A stretch of 64,000 bases of DNA from Siphonodentalium dalli. Its lineage: Eukaryota > Mollusca > Scaphopoda > Gadilida > Siphonodentaliidae. Numbering within the stretch: position 1 is the stretch's first letter; the number at the start of each line of letters is the position of its first letter. Location: NCBI GenBank assembly GCA_032622095.1, contig CP136065.1, positions 212,270,151 through 212,334,150 of the forward strand. The letters are read 5' to 3'. The notes under the pieces are model-generated. The model searched no databases and had not been told where the DNA came from. It saw nothing but the letters and a program-made list of their open reading frames with translations. Position numbers and translations under genes: made by a program. Positions 49,270 through 59,338 of the stretch are shown piece after piece.

Positions 49270-50015
49270 GTTTCTTCAATTTCAACTAGATAGCTCCAGG
49301 CTGTTGACCCAACATTCAACAATAATTTAAACAAGGACTAAATCATGCCAGAAGCTGGGGTTTGTCCCACAAAAATATTCATGATTGCCAATTACTCAAT
49401 TAATAAATTCATTGCAAGTCTATCACAGCTAGTGACAGTCAATTGTGATATTCAGTTATTAACAGACTTTTTAATTATATTAAATTTAATTCATTAGTGA
49501 AAATTCATACATGTGTTATTGTGTTAAGTACCTTATTAATAAATCATTTAAAATAAGTCTTTCTTAAATATATCTCTTTCATGATATTGATGATGTCCCT
49601 CCCTCCCATGGCGGACCCCAGACTCCTATTCTGAATACTAATAACAAATAGGTGATTTTTCTGTGTACCAGCAGGTACAGATAAGAAAATATGGATAGTG
49701 ACAATGGAGTGAAATCTCCTGGAACTGTATGATATATCTCACTGAGAATAATTGTTCATTGAGCATCAAATTGATTATTTTTTGTCAAAATGACATATTT
49801 TGATATAATTCAGTCTCATACTTCTTGATGAGCTGGAGTTATGGACAATACTTCAGCAGCAAAAATGTAATTATTTTCATATTTATAACAGTGTGAAATA
49901 ACCATGGCTTCTATCCTATATTTTTTGTATCCGGTACTCATGATTCACTCTGTTATTCATGATTTATGGCAGGTGCTAGTACATGTATACCATCAGTAGT
50001 CAGAGTAATCAAAAC
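49270..50015. other. AT-rich spacer, nothing recognised
   Basis: No supported ORF or sharp repeat is seen. Confidence 0.35.
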
Positions 50016-50393
50016 TACAGTAATGCCCTAATTAGTCGACTCCAATACCACAGCAGAATTATGGGTAACTTTTCCGGATTTAGTCGGAAATATGGCTTGT
50101 TGCCATTTATCGGAAATCTCTCCCATATAATAATGAAGTGGCAGTGTCTCAGAAACAGAACATTAATTTGATTTGGCCTTACTAAACTCAGCAGAACCAC
50201 CACCATCATAGTACAGTAATGCCCTAAATAATTGACTCCTTAACCACAGCAGAATTATGGGTAACTTTTGAGCATTTAGTCGAAAATATGGCTTTCCGAT
50301 GAATGGCAACAAGCCATATTTCCAACTAAATCCTGAAAAGTTACCCATAATGCTGCTGTGGTTAAGCAGTCGATTAATTAGGGCATTACTGTA
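50016..50393. mobile_element. Two TA-flanked CAGTAATGCCC MITE copies
   Basis: TACAGTAATGCCCTAATTAG starts at 50016, and a second TACAGTAATGCCCTAAATAA at 50212 runs to the inverted end GGGCATTACTGTA at 50393. Internal blocks (CAGCAGAATTATGGGTAACTTTT, TTTAGTCGGAAATATGGC) fold back. TA flanks and CAGT ends fit the Tc1/mariner-pogo group; non-autonomous. The first copy looks end-truncated. Confidence 0.7.
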
Positions 50394-50479
50394 TGTGGTT
50401 CATTTATGAGACAAAATACCAAACCTGGAGGGTCGGAACTAAAACTAAAACAAAAAATGTCTATTTGGAATAAAATCAA

Positions 50480-50780
50480 TTAACCCTTTCATTATGGGAG
50501 CAGCATTCACCCTTCCATGATTGGAGCATTGGAAATATTGCGAAAAAACCATGTGCTAATGCATTCTCTTATATATGGTAGTTTCCAGTAGGGATCCTAG
50601 AATATGTAAGAGAATACATTACATGTACATTGGCCTAACAATATTTACCTTGACCTTGTAAGCCAGTGCATTCTCTTATATATGTGAGGCTACCTAGTAT
50701 GGTATCTGCAAATATAAGGGAATGCACTGGCACATGATTCATTGCTCCACCAGCGCAGTTCCCATCAAGAAATGGTTATA
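50480..50780. mobile_element. TTAA MITE with inverted TATATA words
   Basis: The left end is TTAACCCTTTCATTATGGGA; the right end, reversed, is a diverged ATAACCATTTCTTGATGGGA. Internal AATGCATTCTCTTATATATG and AATATGTAAGAGAATACATT form a stem. Same family as 439-635. Confidence 0.6.
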
Positions 50781-51429
50781 TTATATATTCGAGTCTCCCA
50801 AGTCCTTCCAACTGCATGTTTTGTAGATTTTATTTTCCTGCTTTACAGAAGAAATTTAATCATTTACAAATTTCCAGGATTCACTAAAGATGGATTATCT
50901 CTTCCTCTAACATGTGTTGTATAGTTTACTGGTTATAAAATTATAAAAATAAGCCGGAGATACCATTAAAATACTGGAAATTGATTGTATACTATTATAA
51001 TACTAATTGATAGAAGTGTTTCCAGGCAAGGGTCTTCGATTCATATTTATTATGTTATACACAGGAAACTATAAAATAATTGTTACAGAAAGAGATAATT
51101 ATTAATCCATCTGTTAGAGTAAGGATTTTTCAAGTTGTGTGTTTTCAAGAATGGGAGTGTATCACACTGAGCCAAATTCAATATATGATGGTCAGATATT
51201 TCAAAAACTAGAAATTTTTTGTACAGCCTTTTCATTGTTTTAGTAATTTTCTGACTACAATGTAGATTGTGTACAAAACATGATTTCTTTATTAGTCTAT
51301 GATGAAGACAAAACTATTTTTGAACAAATTGTGTGTTAGACTTACAAACTGAAGGGATTTCCAAACACCTTGCGATGCTATATTTTTACAATTTAAAGTG
51401 TTCTAAGAGGAAAGTTCAAATAATTTTGC

Positions 51430-51872
51430 ACATTTCATGACTGGAGCTTCCTGAAATTTTGCAAAAACACTATACCAATGCATTCTCTTATATATGCCAG
51501 TCTCCCATTGGCAGACTCACATATTTAAGAGAATTCATTGACCTAACAACATTTATCTTGACTATGCAAGCCAGTGCATTCTTTTATATATACAAGGTGC
51601 CATATGGGAGACCATTATTTATGATTAATCCTTCCATGACTGGAGCTTCATGAATTTTTTTGAAAACCTGTGCCAATGCATTCTCTTATATATGCGAGTC
51701 TCCCATAGGATGCCTTGCATATATAAGAGAATGCATTAAGCTAACAATACTTGTATTGAACTTCTAAGCCAGTGCACTCTCTACTGATTGTTTTTTTCTA
51801 TTTATGCCCCAACATTTGTTAAACAGACAAAAAAATGTCATTTTTGGAAAAGTATCATGACTGAAGGATTAA
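51430..51872. mobile_element. Two adjacent TTAA-type MITE copies
   Basis: 51625-51872 has TTAA at both ends and the ends ATCCTTCCATGACTGGAGC and (inverted) ATCCTTCAGTCATGATAC. 51430-51624 carries a second, diverged copy (TTTCATGACTGGAGCTTCC; CATTCTCTTATATATGCCAG) that abuts it. Confidence 0.6.
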
Positions 51873-54380
51873 CCTCAGTCATAAGTTAATTTTAATCACC
51901 AAAAACACCAAAACAAATGCCATGAGAAAAGCAGGGTATATGGATTTAAATTATTTCAATTTGCTCTGGAGGGGGGGGGGGGGTGTTAATATATATTCAG
52001 ACACGTATGTTACTTTTTTACCTTTGACCATTTCTGCAATTCACCCAGCCCCGCAACCAATTTCTTTCCCTCTTTACAACTGTTTTCCCCAAGCATTTTT
52101 CAACACCCTCCTCATCTGTCTGTCTGAATATATATGTGGAGATTCTATGAGGAAAACAAATATTTTTTTCCTCACAGAAACCCCACTGTGAAAATATTTC
52201 AGTGAATTTTGTGTTAACTAAAGCTATTGTTCTTGTTTAATATTACAGTTTTCACCACTTTTACATGAAATATTAAAGGGACCAATGCACTCGCAGTGCG
52301 GCAGTGGGGTAAAATGTGCAAATATATTCGATAAAAACATCACCTATTAGAAGAACATGGAGAAATAGATCAACTTTGCTCGATTGGCTTAAAGATGGAT
52401 CATCTCTTCCTAAATTGTTTTCTATAATTTCTAGGGTATAAAATAATAATGATAAGTCAAGTTGTCAAAGACACCAGTCCAGAAACGCTTCTATCATTTA
52501 ATATTACAACTGATTGATAATCAGTTGGGACAATCTTTTTTTACTATTTTCCTGCTTGCTATGCTCCGAACGTTTCCTCAAGCAGTAAAATGTCACAAAT
52601 TATTTGTAGGTATACTAGTATATATACCAGAAAATTCAAAATAGAATGAACAGTAATTGATTGAAGCATTTCCGGACATTATTTTATACCCAGGAAAATA
52701 TATAAAACTTGTAATAAGAATATATAGACCATCTTTAAACTGTAATCAAAATATGAAACAGAGATTATGTATAGGATATTCCCCGAGCTGTCGGGCATTC
52801 GGAGAAATAATTCACCGAGGCGAAGCCGAGGTGATTATTTGGACGAATGGCCGACAGCGAGGGGAATATCTGGCTTAATCCTCAGTATTTAAAGAATAAC
52901 AAGACGAAATTTCATTTTACCTATAGTATTACTTTGAAATTTGTCAATGACATTACAATGTATGATATATTCAACTAAAAGTCAATAAAAGTTTTAACAA
53001 AAAATGTGAACATGACCATTAAACAATTTCCGAATCTGTCAGACAAATAAAGATTTGTACGCAAATTCAGTTGCCACTTTAAATAGTGATCTGGAGATTT
53101 GGAATTAAAATTGTCATTAAAAATGTGTCAATCGCCATTGACACCTTCCAGTTACAACAAACATTTAATTTGCTTGGCCTGATACTGCTCGTCCTCGCTG
53201 CATTGTCTCAAATCAAAATTGTCGCATTGAGTTGGTATGCACTGAGCCGCGTTGACAATCCAGTTATGATGAGTGGTTATCGGGATATCAGTTATAGGTA
53301 GCCCCAAACATGATATTGCCTTTGTCGCCGATTAGCTTACCCCACGCTTTAATCTAATTAATTAACACGTCGTTCTCGGGCGCATTTGTAAATTGAATGT
53401 GAGAAGAGTGAATTTTGTCAGTAAAACGTACTCGAACAGGGAATGAAGTAATTTTCTAAACTTTCTGTGTCGACGTTATCTAAATGGATATTACATAGTT
53501 ATATGTTATCAGCATGGCGTTCATTTTATAAGCGAAATAAACATCACAAGCACCCGGAGGTAAATGACAATCCAGCCGATGATCAAACTGATGTTTTCCG
53601 TTAATATTGGAATAAAAAAATCTTTCGATGAGTCGTTTTCGTATTGTACTGTTTATCTGATTTATTTCCATGAATTCGAAGTTGGATTTACAAGGAGTTC
53701 TTGACCAACGTAAGTTATCGAATGAGGTTTATTTACTATAAATATATAGTAGTCGTTACCCGTATAAAACGATCTTCAATTTCAGCATTTTGACATCAAA
53801 TTCTTAACATTTTATTAAAATCCATGTAATCAACGTAACTAATCCACTTAAGTTATAGTGTGGTGTACCCGACATTACGAACTGATTTGGATTATCAACA
53901 TTTAAATATTTAGCATTTACCAGAAAATTATATTGTGCGAGTGATTCCGTGTTATAAGAAGGCTCCACCTTCGTAAGTTTTTCATTATTAGAACAAGTCT
54001 CAAATACAATGCAAATGTGTCGTTAAAGATACGGGCGGCGTTGGCGGTGGGTATGCTGTTAAAATATTCCCATCCGTCAAAAACCGCCATAAATAGTGAA
54101 ATATAGACAGACTTTGTTCTTATAGCAATCAGAAATATGACATAAGCAGTATGTTATTGTCGATTTCTTCCCCTTTGGCATGTAAACAAAAGCAAAACAT
54201 GTTACGTTTTCTGGCTTTTGTTTAGATCCGGATATGGTAAACATAAAGAGCGTTATTTATTACTGTTTTCCTGATATGGAAATAATAAAGAGCGTTTATA
54301 TCATTGTGTATGAATAACCAATCGAATTGCTCTGTGTTATGTAAGCAGAGCACAACTTGTGTGTGTTTACGTACACCATC
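51873..54380. other. AT-rich interior of the 12.3-kb insertion
   Basis: Contains a G-run (51970-51983) and a strong hairpin at 52777-52872. The 71-codon frame at 53086-53301 has two hydrophobic stretches but no splice, start or family support, so it is not called. Paired GCTCTTT boxes occur at about 54245 and 54290. Confidence 0.4.
52777..52872. repeat. Hairpin ATATTCCCCgAGCTGTCGGGCATTCG...
   Basis: ATATTCCCC, GCTGTCGG and CATTCG at the left pair with CGAATG, CCGACAGC and GGGGAATAT at the right, around AATAATTCACC/GGTGATTATT and a GAGGCGAAGCCGAGG loop. Confidence 0.8.
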
Positions 54381-54640
54381 GTACGAAAATATAGTCGAAT
54401 TTCAACAACTAATACAACCAGTATTAAACATATTTCGCAATAAATATGTTTTGAATGTTTGATACGCATAATGGCTTTTCGTGGATATGTTCAGATTATC
54501 GCAACACCGCGAAAAAGACAAATTAAAAAATATATAATGGTAGTATTTGTTATCAGCATCAGTTTGCCCTAACATCATCAGAGAAATTCAGTAGGACCCA
54601 ACCGCATCATAGCAGATTAGCAGGACCACTTGACCGGGGT
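54380..54640. mobile_element. Half copy of the CACCCCTG-ended MITE
   Basis: Carries CAACTAATACAACCAGTATT, CATAATGGCTTTTC, GCATCAGTTTGCCCTA and the end ACCACTTGACCGGGGTG, i.e. the right half of 3583-4098. Confidence 0.7.
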
Positions 54641-54654
54641 GGAATATATTTTTT

Positions 54655-55011
54655 CTAGTCCGAATTGTCTAATTCCGAAATTACCAATTTCACATTCCGG
54701 TTTGTAACTGTTTTCTTTATGTTCTGGCGGAATCGACGATTATAAAATAATTTACCCCCCCCCCCCAAATAAGTGAATTCTTTAACTATTTCTAGGCTAC
54801 AGCCTCCATACTTGAATGTGGGGAGATTTTTCGACCATTTCTTCGTGAAAATCATTATTTTTTTAGTTTTTGTATTGACTTGAAGCTTCCAAGCTTCTGC
54901 ATAATCGACAAAGGCGAGGAGAGCCCCAGTGATATACCGGCTTTGTGTGCTCTGAAAATAAATGTTAATATAACATATATTTTTCAGCTGTTTTAAATAT
55001 TTCGCACACAA
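54655..55011 (-). pseudogene. LINE reverse-transcriptase fragment
   Basis: The minus-strand frame reads LLAFVDYAEAWKLQVNTKTK, KIMIFTKK, FKYGGCSLEIVKEFTYLG: the segment that follows the YADD box in many LINE RTs (W.L.VN..KTK...F ... YLG). No catalytic box or downstream domain remains. It lies between two partial MITE copies. Confidence 0.75.
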
Positions 55012-55081
55012 GTGAGAGAAAAACGCTCTTTATTCATACCACACCAGGAATGTATTAACAAGGAACGCTCTTTATTGTTCA

Positions 55082-55411
55082 ATGCCAAAGAAGTTGGGGA
55101 ACCGAACTTTCTCAATTCAATCTCTTAAACTAGGCTATGTGCGGCATACAGAGGCCTTATACGAATATAACAAACGCGAGCATAATTTAGACCTTCATAC
55201 CACTTATTCCCATAATCACACTGGTAACTTAAATAATAAATCTAATAAATATATTGTTTGTTCGCAACCAAATTACGACACTGACTTAGCATATGTGGCG
55301 TTGAGCAATGCATTTGCTATGCATATTGTCCAAACTCACACAAGAGCAGACTTCAATTTTAGCTTGTACATTGTTTTAATTCGTTGTGGAACTCACGCTA
55401 CTATTTGTTAA
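55082..55411 (+). other. Open frame of 109 codons, unrecognised
   Basis: Begins MPKKLGNRTFS just after a pair of GCTCTTT boxes. Composition is ordinary and no motif, signal or membrane segment is clear. It overlaps the start of a MITE remnant at its 3' end. I cannot support it as a gene. Confidence 0.15.
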
Positions 55412-55615
55412 CAGCATCAGTTTGCCCTACCATCATCAGAGCAATTCAGCAGGACCCAACCGCATCATAGCAGATAGGATAGGATAGGATAATTTTATTT
55501 ATAATACACATATTAATAGTACACTAAATTAACACATAACTAGATCATAATTCAGTATATTGCTGGACCACTTGACCAGGGGTGATCTATATTTTTCTAG
55601 TCCGAATTGTCTAAC
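55405..55615. mobile_element. Second half copy of the same MITE, interrupted
   Basis: GCATCAGTTTGCCCTA..CATCATAGCAGAT is separated from the end ACCACTTGACCAGGGGTG by ~88 bases starting TAGGATAGGATAGGATAATT. The flank TTTTTCTAGTCCGAATTGTC also follows the copy ending at 54640, so the block was duplicated. Confidence 0.65.
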
Positions 55616-56137
55616 ATTGATGTAAAATTGTTGTTATTACATTAAACAAATTCCACCCACCGTCTTTCTTAGTATCCCTATGATCATTATAATCACCTAA
55701 GACTGTTCAGTTTCTTATTTGATTGATTGATTGGTCACACCAATTTTACATTCCGGTGTGTCAGCAAGTGGAGAACACAGCAAACAATGACTTGCGATTG
55801 TTATGACAATACCTGGGGAATATTTTAATATTCCACAGTTATTGTTAAAATAATGCACACTTATTGTTTAAATAATCCACAGCTATTGTTACCAGTGGGC
55901 AATCGGCTGGATATTGTGCAAGGGAGAACAATAGAAAATATGGCGACTGTGGATTAATCCTTAAGAAATAATTTCAAGAGAGGGCACTGATTTTCTAACC
56001 TTTCAACTCAATCAACCTATATAATTAGGAGGCACAAGTTTGAAGTCAGAATCACTGAGTGCATTCTATTTACAACCGAAGGGGTTCAGAAACTTTTTTT
56101 TAAAACTCAATATACATGTGATTGGTATATACACATG

Positions 56138-56291
56138 TACAGTAATGCTCTAATTAATCGACCTCTTAACCAAAGCAGAATTATGGGTAACTTTTCAGGA
56201 TTTAGTCGGAAATATATTTCCGACTAAATCCTGAAAAGTTACCCATAATTCTGCTTTGGTTAAGAGGTCGATTAATTAGAGCATTACTGTA
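56138..56291. mobile_element. Perfect 154-bp palindromic MITE (TA, CAGTAATGC ends)
   Basis: TACAGTAATGCTCTAATTAA to the centre (GGAAATAT|ATTTCC, 56214/56215) is mirrored to GCATTACTGTA. I find no mismatch between the 77-base arms by eye. Same family as 50016-50393 and 56752-56975. Confidence 0.9.
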
Positions 56292-56751
56292 TGTACTGAT
56301 AACCTATTTTAGTATGAAATTTTCTCCAGTCTTCATATATGCTATTACCATACGCTTGTGTATATATGCATTTTGTTATGAGAGGCCAAAAGTAACAATT
56401 ATCGGTGAATCACTCATCCATAGAGAACCAGGTTCATTTTAACTTCAGACTGTCAGCGAGGTGGCGACGATGTCACAGTGGGGTTGTCTCCCCCCCCCAT
56501 AAATGTTTCCTTCCAAGTGGCCAGTTTCATACCGGTATAATCTGGATGAATCGTATCATTTAGTATAAGGTATATTGCAGTCTGATAGATATCCAGACTC
56601 GTATTAAAGAAAGAAATGAAACACGGTCTAATTTTATTTAGACTGGGTCTATTGATATGTTTTTTTTAAAATAACGTGAACTTTGTCACAATTTGGGATT
56701 TAAAAAATAATAAAATGTGTCCAATTGGCACGTTGTCATCAGATAACTTAA

Positions 56752-56975
56752 TACAGTAATGCCCAAAGTAATTAAGTAATTGACCACTTAACCACAGCAG
56801 AATTATGGGTAATTTTTCAGGATTTAGTTGGAAATATGGCTTGTTGCCATTCATCGGAAAGCTCTCGACGAGAGCTTTCCAACGAATAGCAACAAGCCAT
56901 ATTTCCAACTAAATCCTGAATTATTTTCCATAATCCTGGTGTGGTTAAGGGGTCATTACTTTGGGTATTACTGTA
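56752..56975. mobile_element. TA-flanked CAGTAATGCCC MITE, palindromic
   Basis: TACAGTAATGCCCAAAGTAA to GGGTATTACTGTA, with the fold-back core TTAGTTGGAAATATGGCTTG / CAAGCCATATTTCCAACTAA and centre CTCTCGACGAGAG (~56870). Confidence 0.8.
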
Positions 56976-57118
56976 TGTTCTTTTTCAAAGGATTTTTTTC
57001 AAAAGCAACGCATGACAGTTGTGGGAAACGACAAAACATGTGGTGAGAAATGGCCAAATATATGGTGCGAAACAACCAAACACGTGGGGCAAAGTGTATG
57101 AAACAACAATAGTACACA

Positions 57119-57540
57119 TATGGGAGGCAAAATTCACATTTAATTGCCAATCACGCTTAAGTGTAATTCATTATGCTTAAGCATGAATTTAAGCTTAATT
57201 CGCAATGCCTAAGTGTAATTTAGATTTCCATTATACCATACTTAAGCGTATTACATTATGCTTATGCGTAATTCATTTACGATCACACATAATGCATTCA
57301 CGCTAAAGTAAAGCGTAATAGAATTGGAAAAACTCCCCTGAAGCTGAAATTGATGCAGTCAATTACGATGCTAGTAATCTTACCATCCGCCCAGAACATT
57401 AAACCTTACTAAGTTAGATACATGTAGGCCTACCATTACATATAACGTTGCAAGGCAATACAAACCAATTATGCTTAAGCGTAATGGAGTTACGCTTAAG
57501 CGTTTAAATCAGCCATTAAATGTTAGATTAATCTCCCATA
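57119..57540. mobile_element. Short CTTAAG-type TIR element
   Basis: The ends TATGGGAGGCAAAATTCACA and (inverted) TATGGGAGATTAATCTAACA, with ACGCTTAAGTGTAATT-type subterminal repeats. The flanks TAGTACACA and TAGTACTTA are a possible imperfect target duplication. Confidence 0.65.
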
Positions 57541-57676
57541 TAGTACTTAATATATGCAATGATAATGTTGTTGTTTGAGCCATCCAAAATTATTTTGGAG
57601 TATAAATATAAGCAGCAAGCGAAATAATTGAAAAATAATTTATTATATATGATAAACAAGCATAATTTTTAAATAT

Positions 57677-57918
57677 TTAACCCTTTGAGTGCCAGGTCGA
57701 TTTTTGTATCAACCCATATACCCTGTGCCAATGCATTCTCTTATATATGCGAGTCGACCATAGGTCGCCTCGCATATATAAGAGAACGCATTGGCCTAAC
57801 AATTTTTTTTTTTTACAATTTTTTTTACAATTTTAATAATTTATTCTTATATTCTTAAACAGACTTATTTTGTAGGTTTAGGGCCGATGAGATCGGCCCC
57901 TGGCACTCAAAGGGTTAA
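57677..57918. mobile_element. TTAA MITE, clean ends
   Basis: TTAACCCTTTGAGTGCCAGG at the left and its inverted form CCTGGCACTCAAAGGGTTAA at the right are exact for 20 bases. The inner CATTCTCTTATATATGCGAG and CTCGCATATATAAGAGAA pair as a stem. This is the best-preserved member of the TTAA family here. Confidence 0.85.
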
Positions 57919-57939
57919 GCAATAGCTCCTTGTTAGCAT

Positions 57940-58150
57940 TGTTGAAAACACTCCATACTGTTGTTCCCCTCGCAGAGCAGATAGAAAACCGTCAATATCA
58001 CTGACATCAACAACCGACTGAAGTCTGTTCCAGGTAGTTCAATTCCACAGTTGTTTTAACAAATAAGGAGTGTTCGTATTGTGAGCTGCTGGTACGCAGA
58101 AGTTGGAACGATTCTGTGTTGTTACACACCTCCTTCTCCACCGGATTTTG
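57940..58150 (-). pseudogene. Possible LINE RT C-terminal scrap
   Basis: On the minus strand, frames around 58140-57960 give RRCVTTQNRSNFCVPAAHNT and TWNRLQSVVDVSDIDGFLSA, similar to the closing F.R....WN.LP..V....D.F...L segment of many LINE ORF2 proteins. Broken by a stop and frameshift. Confidence 0.35.
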
Positions 58151-58457
58151 ACTGACACAGTCCTAAAATTTTGTTGGCTGTATTTCCCTTGTGTCTTTCT
58201 TCTCGTGTTCTAGATAATCAGGCTTTAGGCAGGGCTGAAACCAACCCCTTGACTATTTTGTGGTATTGAACCAGTCACTGTTCTTTCCTTCATTCTTCGA
58301 GGGGTGGTAGCTTTACCTCAAACAGCATGCCTGTGACTGATCCATCATCTCGTCTGTATTTGTTCTTTTCTGTATTTGTTCTTTAAGTCAACATGACCGC
58401 TTTCGCAGATTGCTGCTTCCAGCAAGGAAGGATACGCACTACGTTGATCATGACTGA

Positions 58458-58790
58458 ACTAGAGTTGCACATACTTCCGAGTGTGCCTTGATGTGGTATA
58501 TTTGAAAACAACAGGTATTTATCTGGCAGGTCCGATTGGAACTTGTATAGATGTTAGTGTATTTATTTTTGAATTTTATATTCAATATTGATATTTCAAA
58601 TCTGACAAATTAATATGTAGGTCAAGTGATGTAAATCCAGAAAAAAATTATCAAAAATATATTTATTGCAAAATTTTATAATTTACAAAGCGGACCCACC
58701 AGATAAATACCTGCTGTTTCTTATACTATAGTACCGCATCAAGTCACATTCAGAAGACTGAGAAGTATGCAGGTATGTGCAACTCCGTAA
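58458..58790. mobile_element. MITE-like inverted repeat, GTTGCACATAC ends
   Basis: GAGTTGCACATACTTCC..CTTGATGTGGTAT..CAGGTATTTATCTGGC at the left is mirrored by GCCCACCAGATAAATACCTG-like sequence..ATACTATAGTACCGCATCAAG..GTATGTGCAACTC at the right. Not assigned to a superfamily. Confidence 0.6.
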
Positions 58791-59156
58791 CTTTCAGAAT
58801 TTTGCTCCGCAGATTTGCATGGAAATCCACTGTGACATTCGTGAACTGGTTAACTTCCCAAAATCCATGGCGGAAGACACCCCATTCGCTGCTCTTTCCA
58901 ATTTTTCGGCATCTTCGCGCTGACAAAAACGTCTTATTTGATCGCATTTTGCCAATTTAAGCTCAATAAATATCGTCTTTTTCTAACGATATCCTGAAAC
59001 CATGCTTGCTGTCACTGAAAACATAGGAATACCCCCAATCTATTTATAGAAATCAGGGGAGATAAACCATGCATGCAGTTTTCAGAAGCGTTAGGAACAG
59101 GCAGTGAACAGCTGTTTCAACAACAACAACACGGTGGCGATGATTGTTGAGTCCCT
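58791..59156. other. Right interior of the 12.3-kb insertion
   Basis: Opposing frames of ~60 codons at 58750-58960 are not supported. Ends in the inverted repeat GGCGATGATTGTTGAGTCCCT. Confidence 0.4.
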
Positions 59157-59160
59157 TTAA

Positions 59161-59338
59161 ACAAAATGACAATCGACAAGGTGAGCCACTACTTATATTC
59201 CATTTTAAGAATCATGTTTTGTGATGCTAATTGGATACAAAATGTATGAGAATACGTGTAGCACTTTGAGCAAGAGTATCAACAACATGCAGAGTGTTTC
59301 ACATCACTTTAACATGACCAACGCCGGTTAACCCTGTG
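59161..59338. repeat. Outer end of the right palindrome arm
   Basis: Inverted match of 24163-24330 (ACAATCGACAAGGTGAGCCA, TTGATACTCTTGCTCAAAGT inverted, ACGCCGGTTAACCCTG). Beyond GGTTAACCCTG similarity ends. Confidence 0.85.

Larger units (their letters stand above)
46851..59156. mobile_element. 12.3-kb TTAA-flanked insertion with terminal inverted repeats
   Basis: The left arm is continuous at 24325-24335, but the right arm is split between TTAA at 46847-46850 and TTAA at 59157-59160. The ends of the split are inverted: AGTGACACAACAATCTTCAC at the left and AGGGACTCAACAATCATCGC at the right (15 of the first 16 informative positions agree apart from scattered changes). The interior holds MITEs, palindromes and LINE fragments but no recognisable transposase. 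It may be a small TTAA element swollen by nested insertions rather than a giant transposon. Confidence 0.7.

Noticed and set aside
53086-53301. 71-codon frame with two hydrophobic stretches
   Set aside because: No start context, splice signals or family; expected by chance in AT-rich DNA.
46851-59156. Polinton/Maverick identity for the 12.3-kb insertion
   Set aside because: Target duplication is TTAA rather than 6 bp, and no DNA polymerase, integrase or capsid-like frame is seen.
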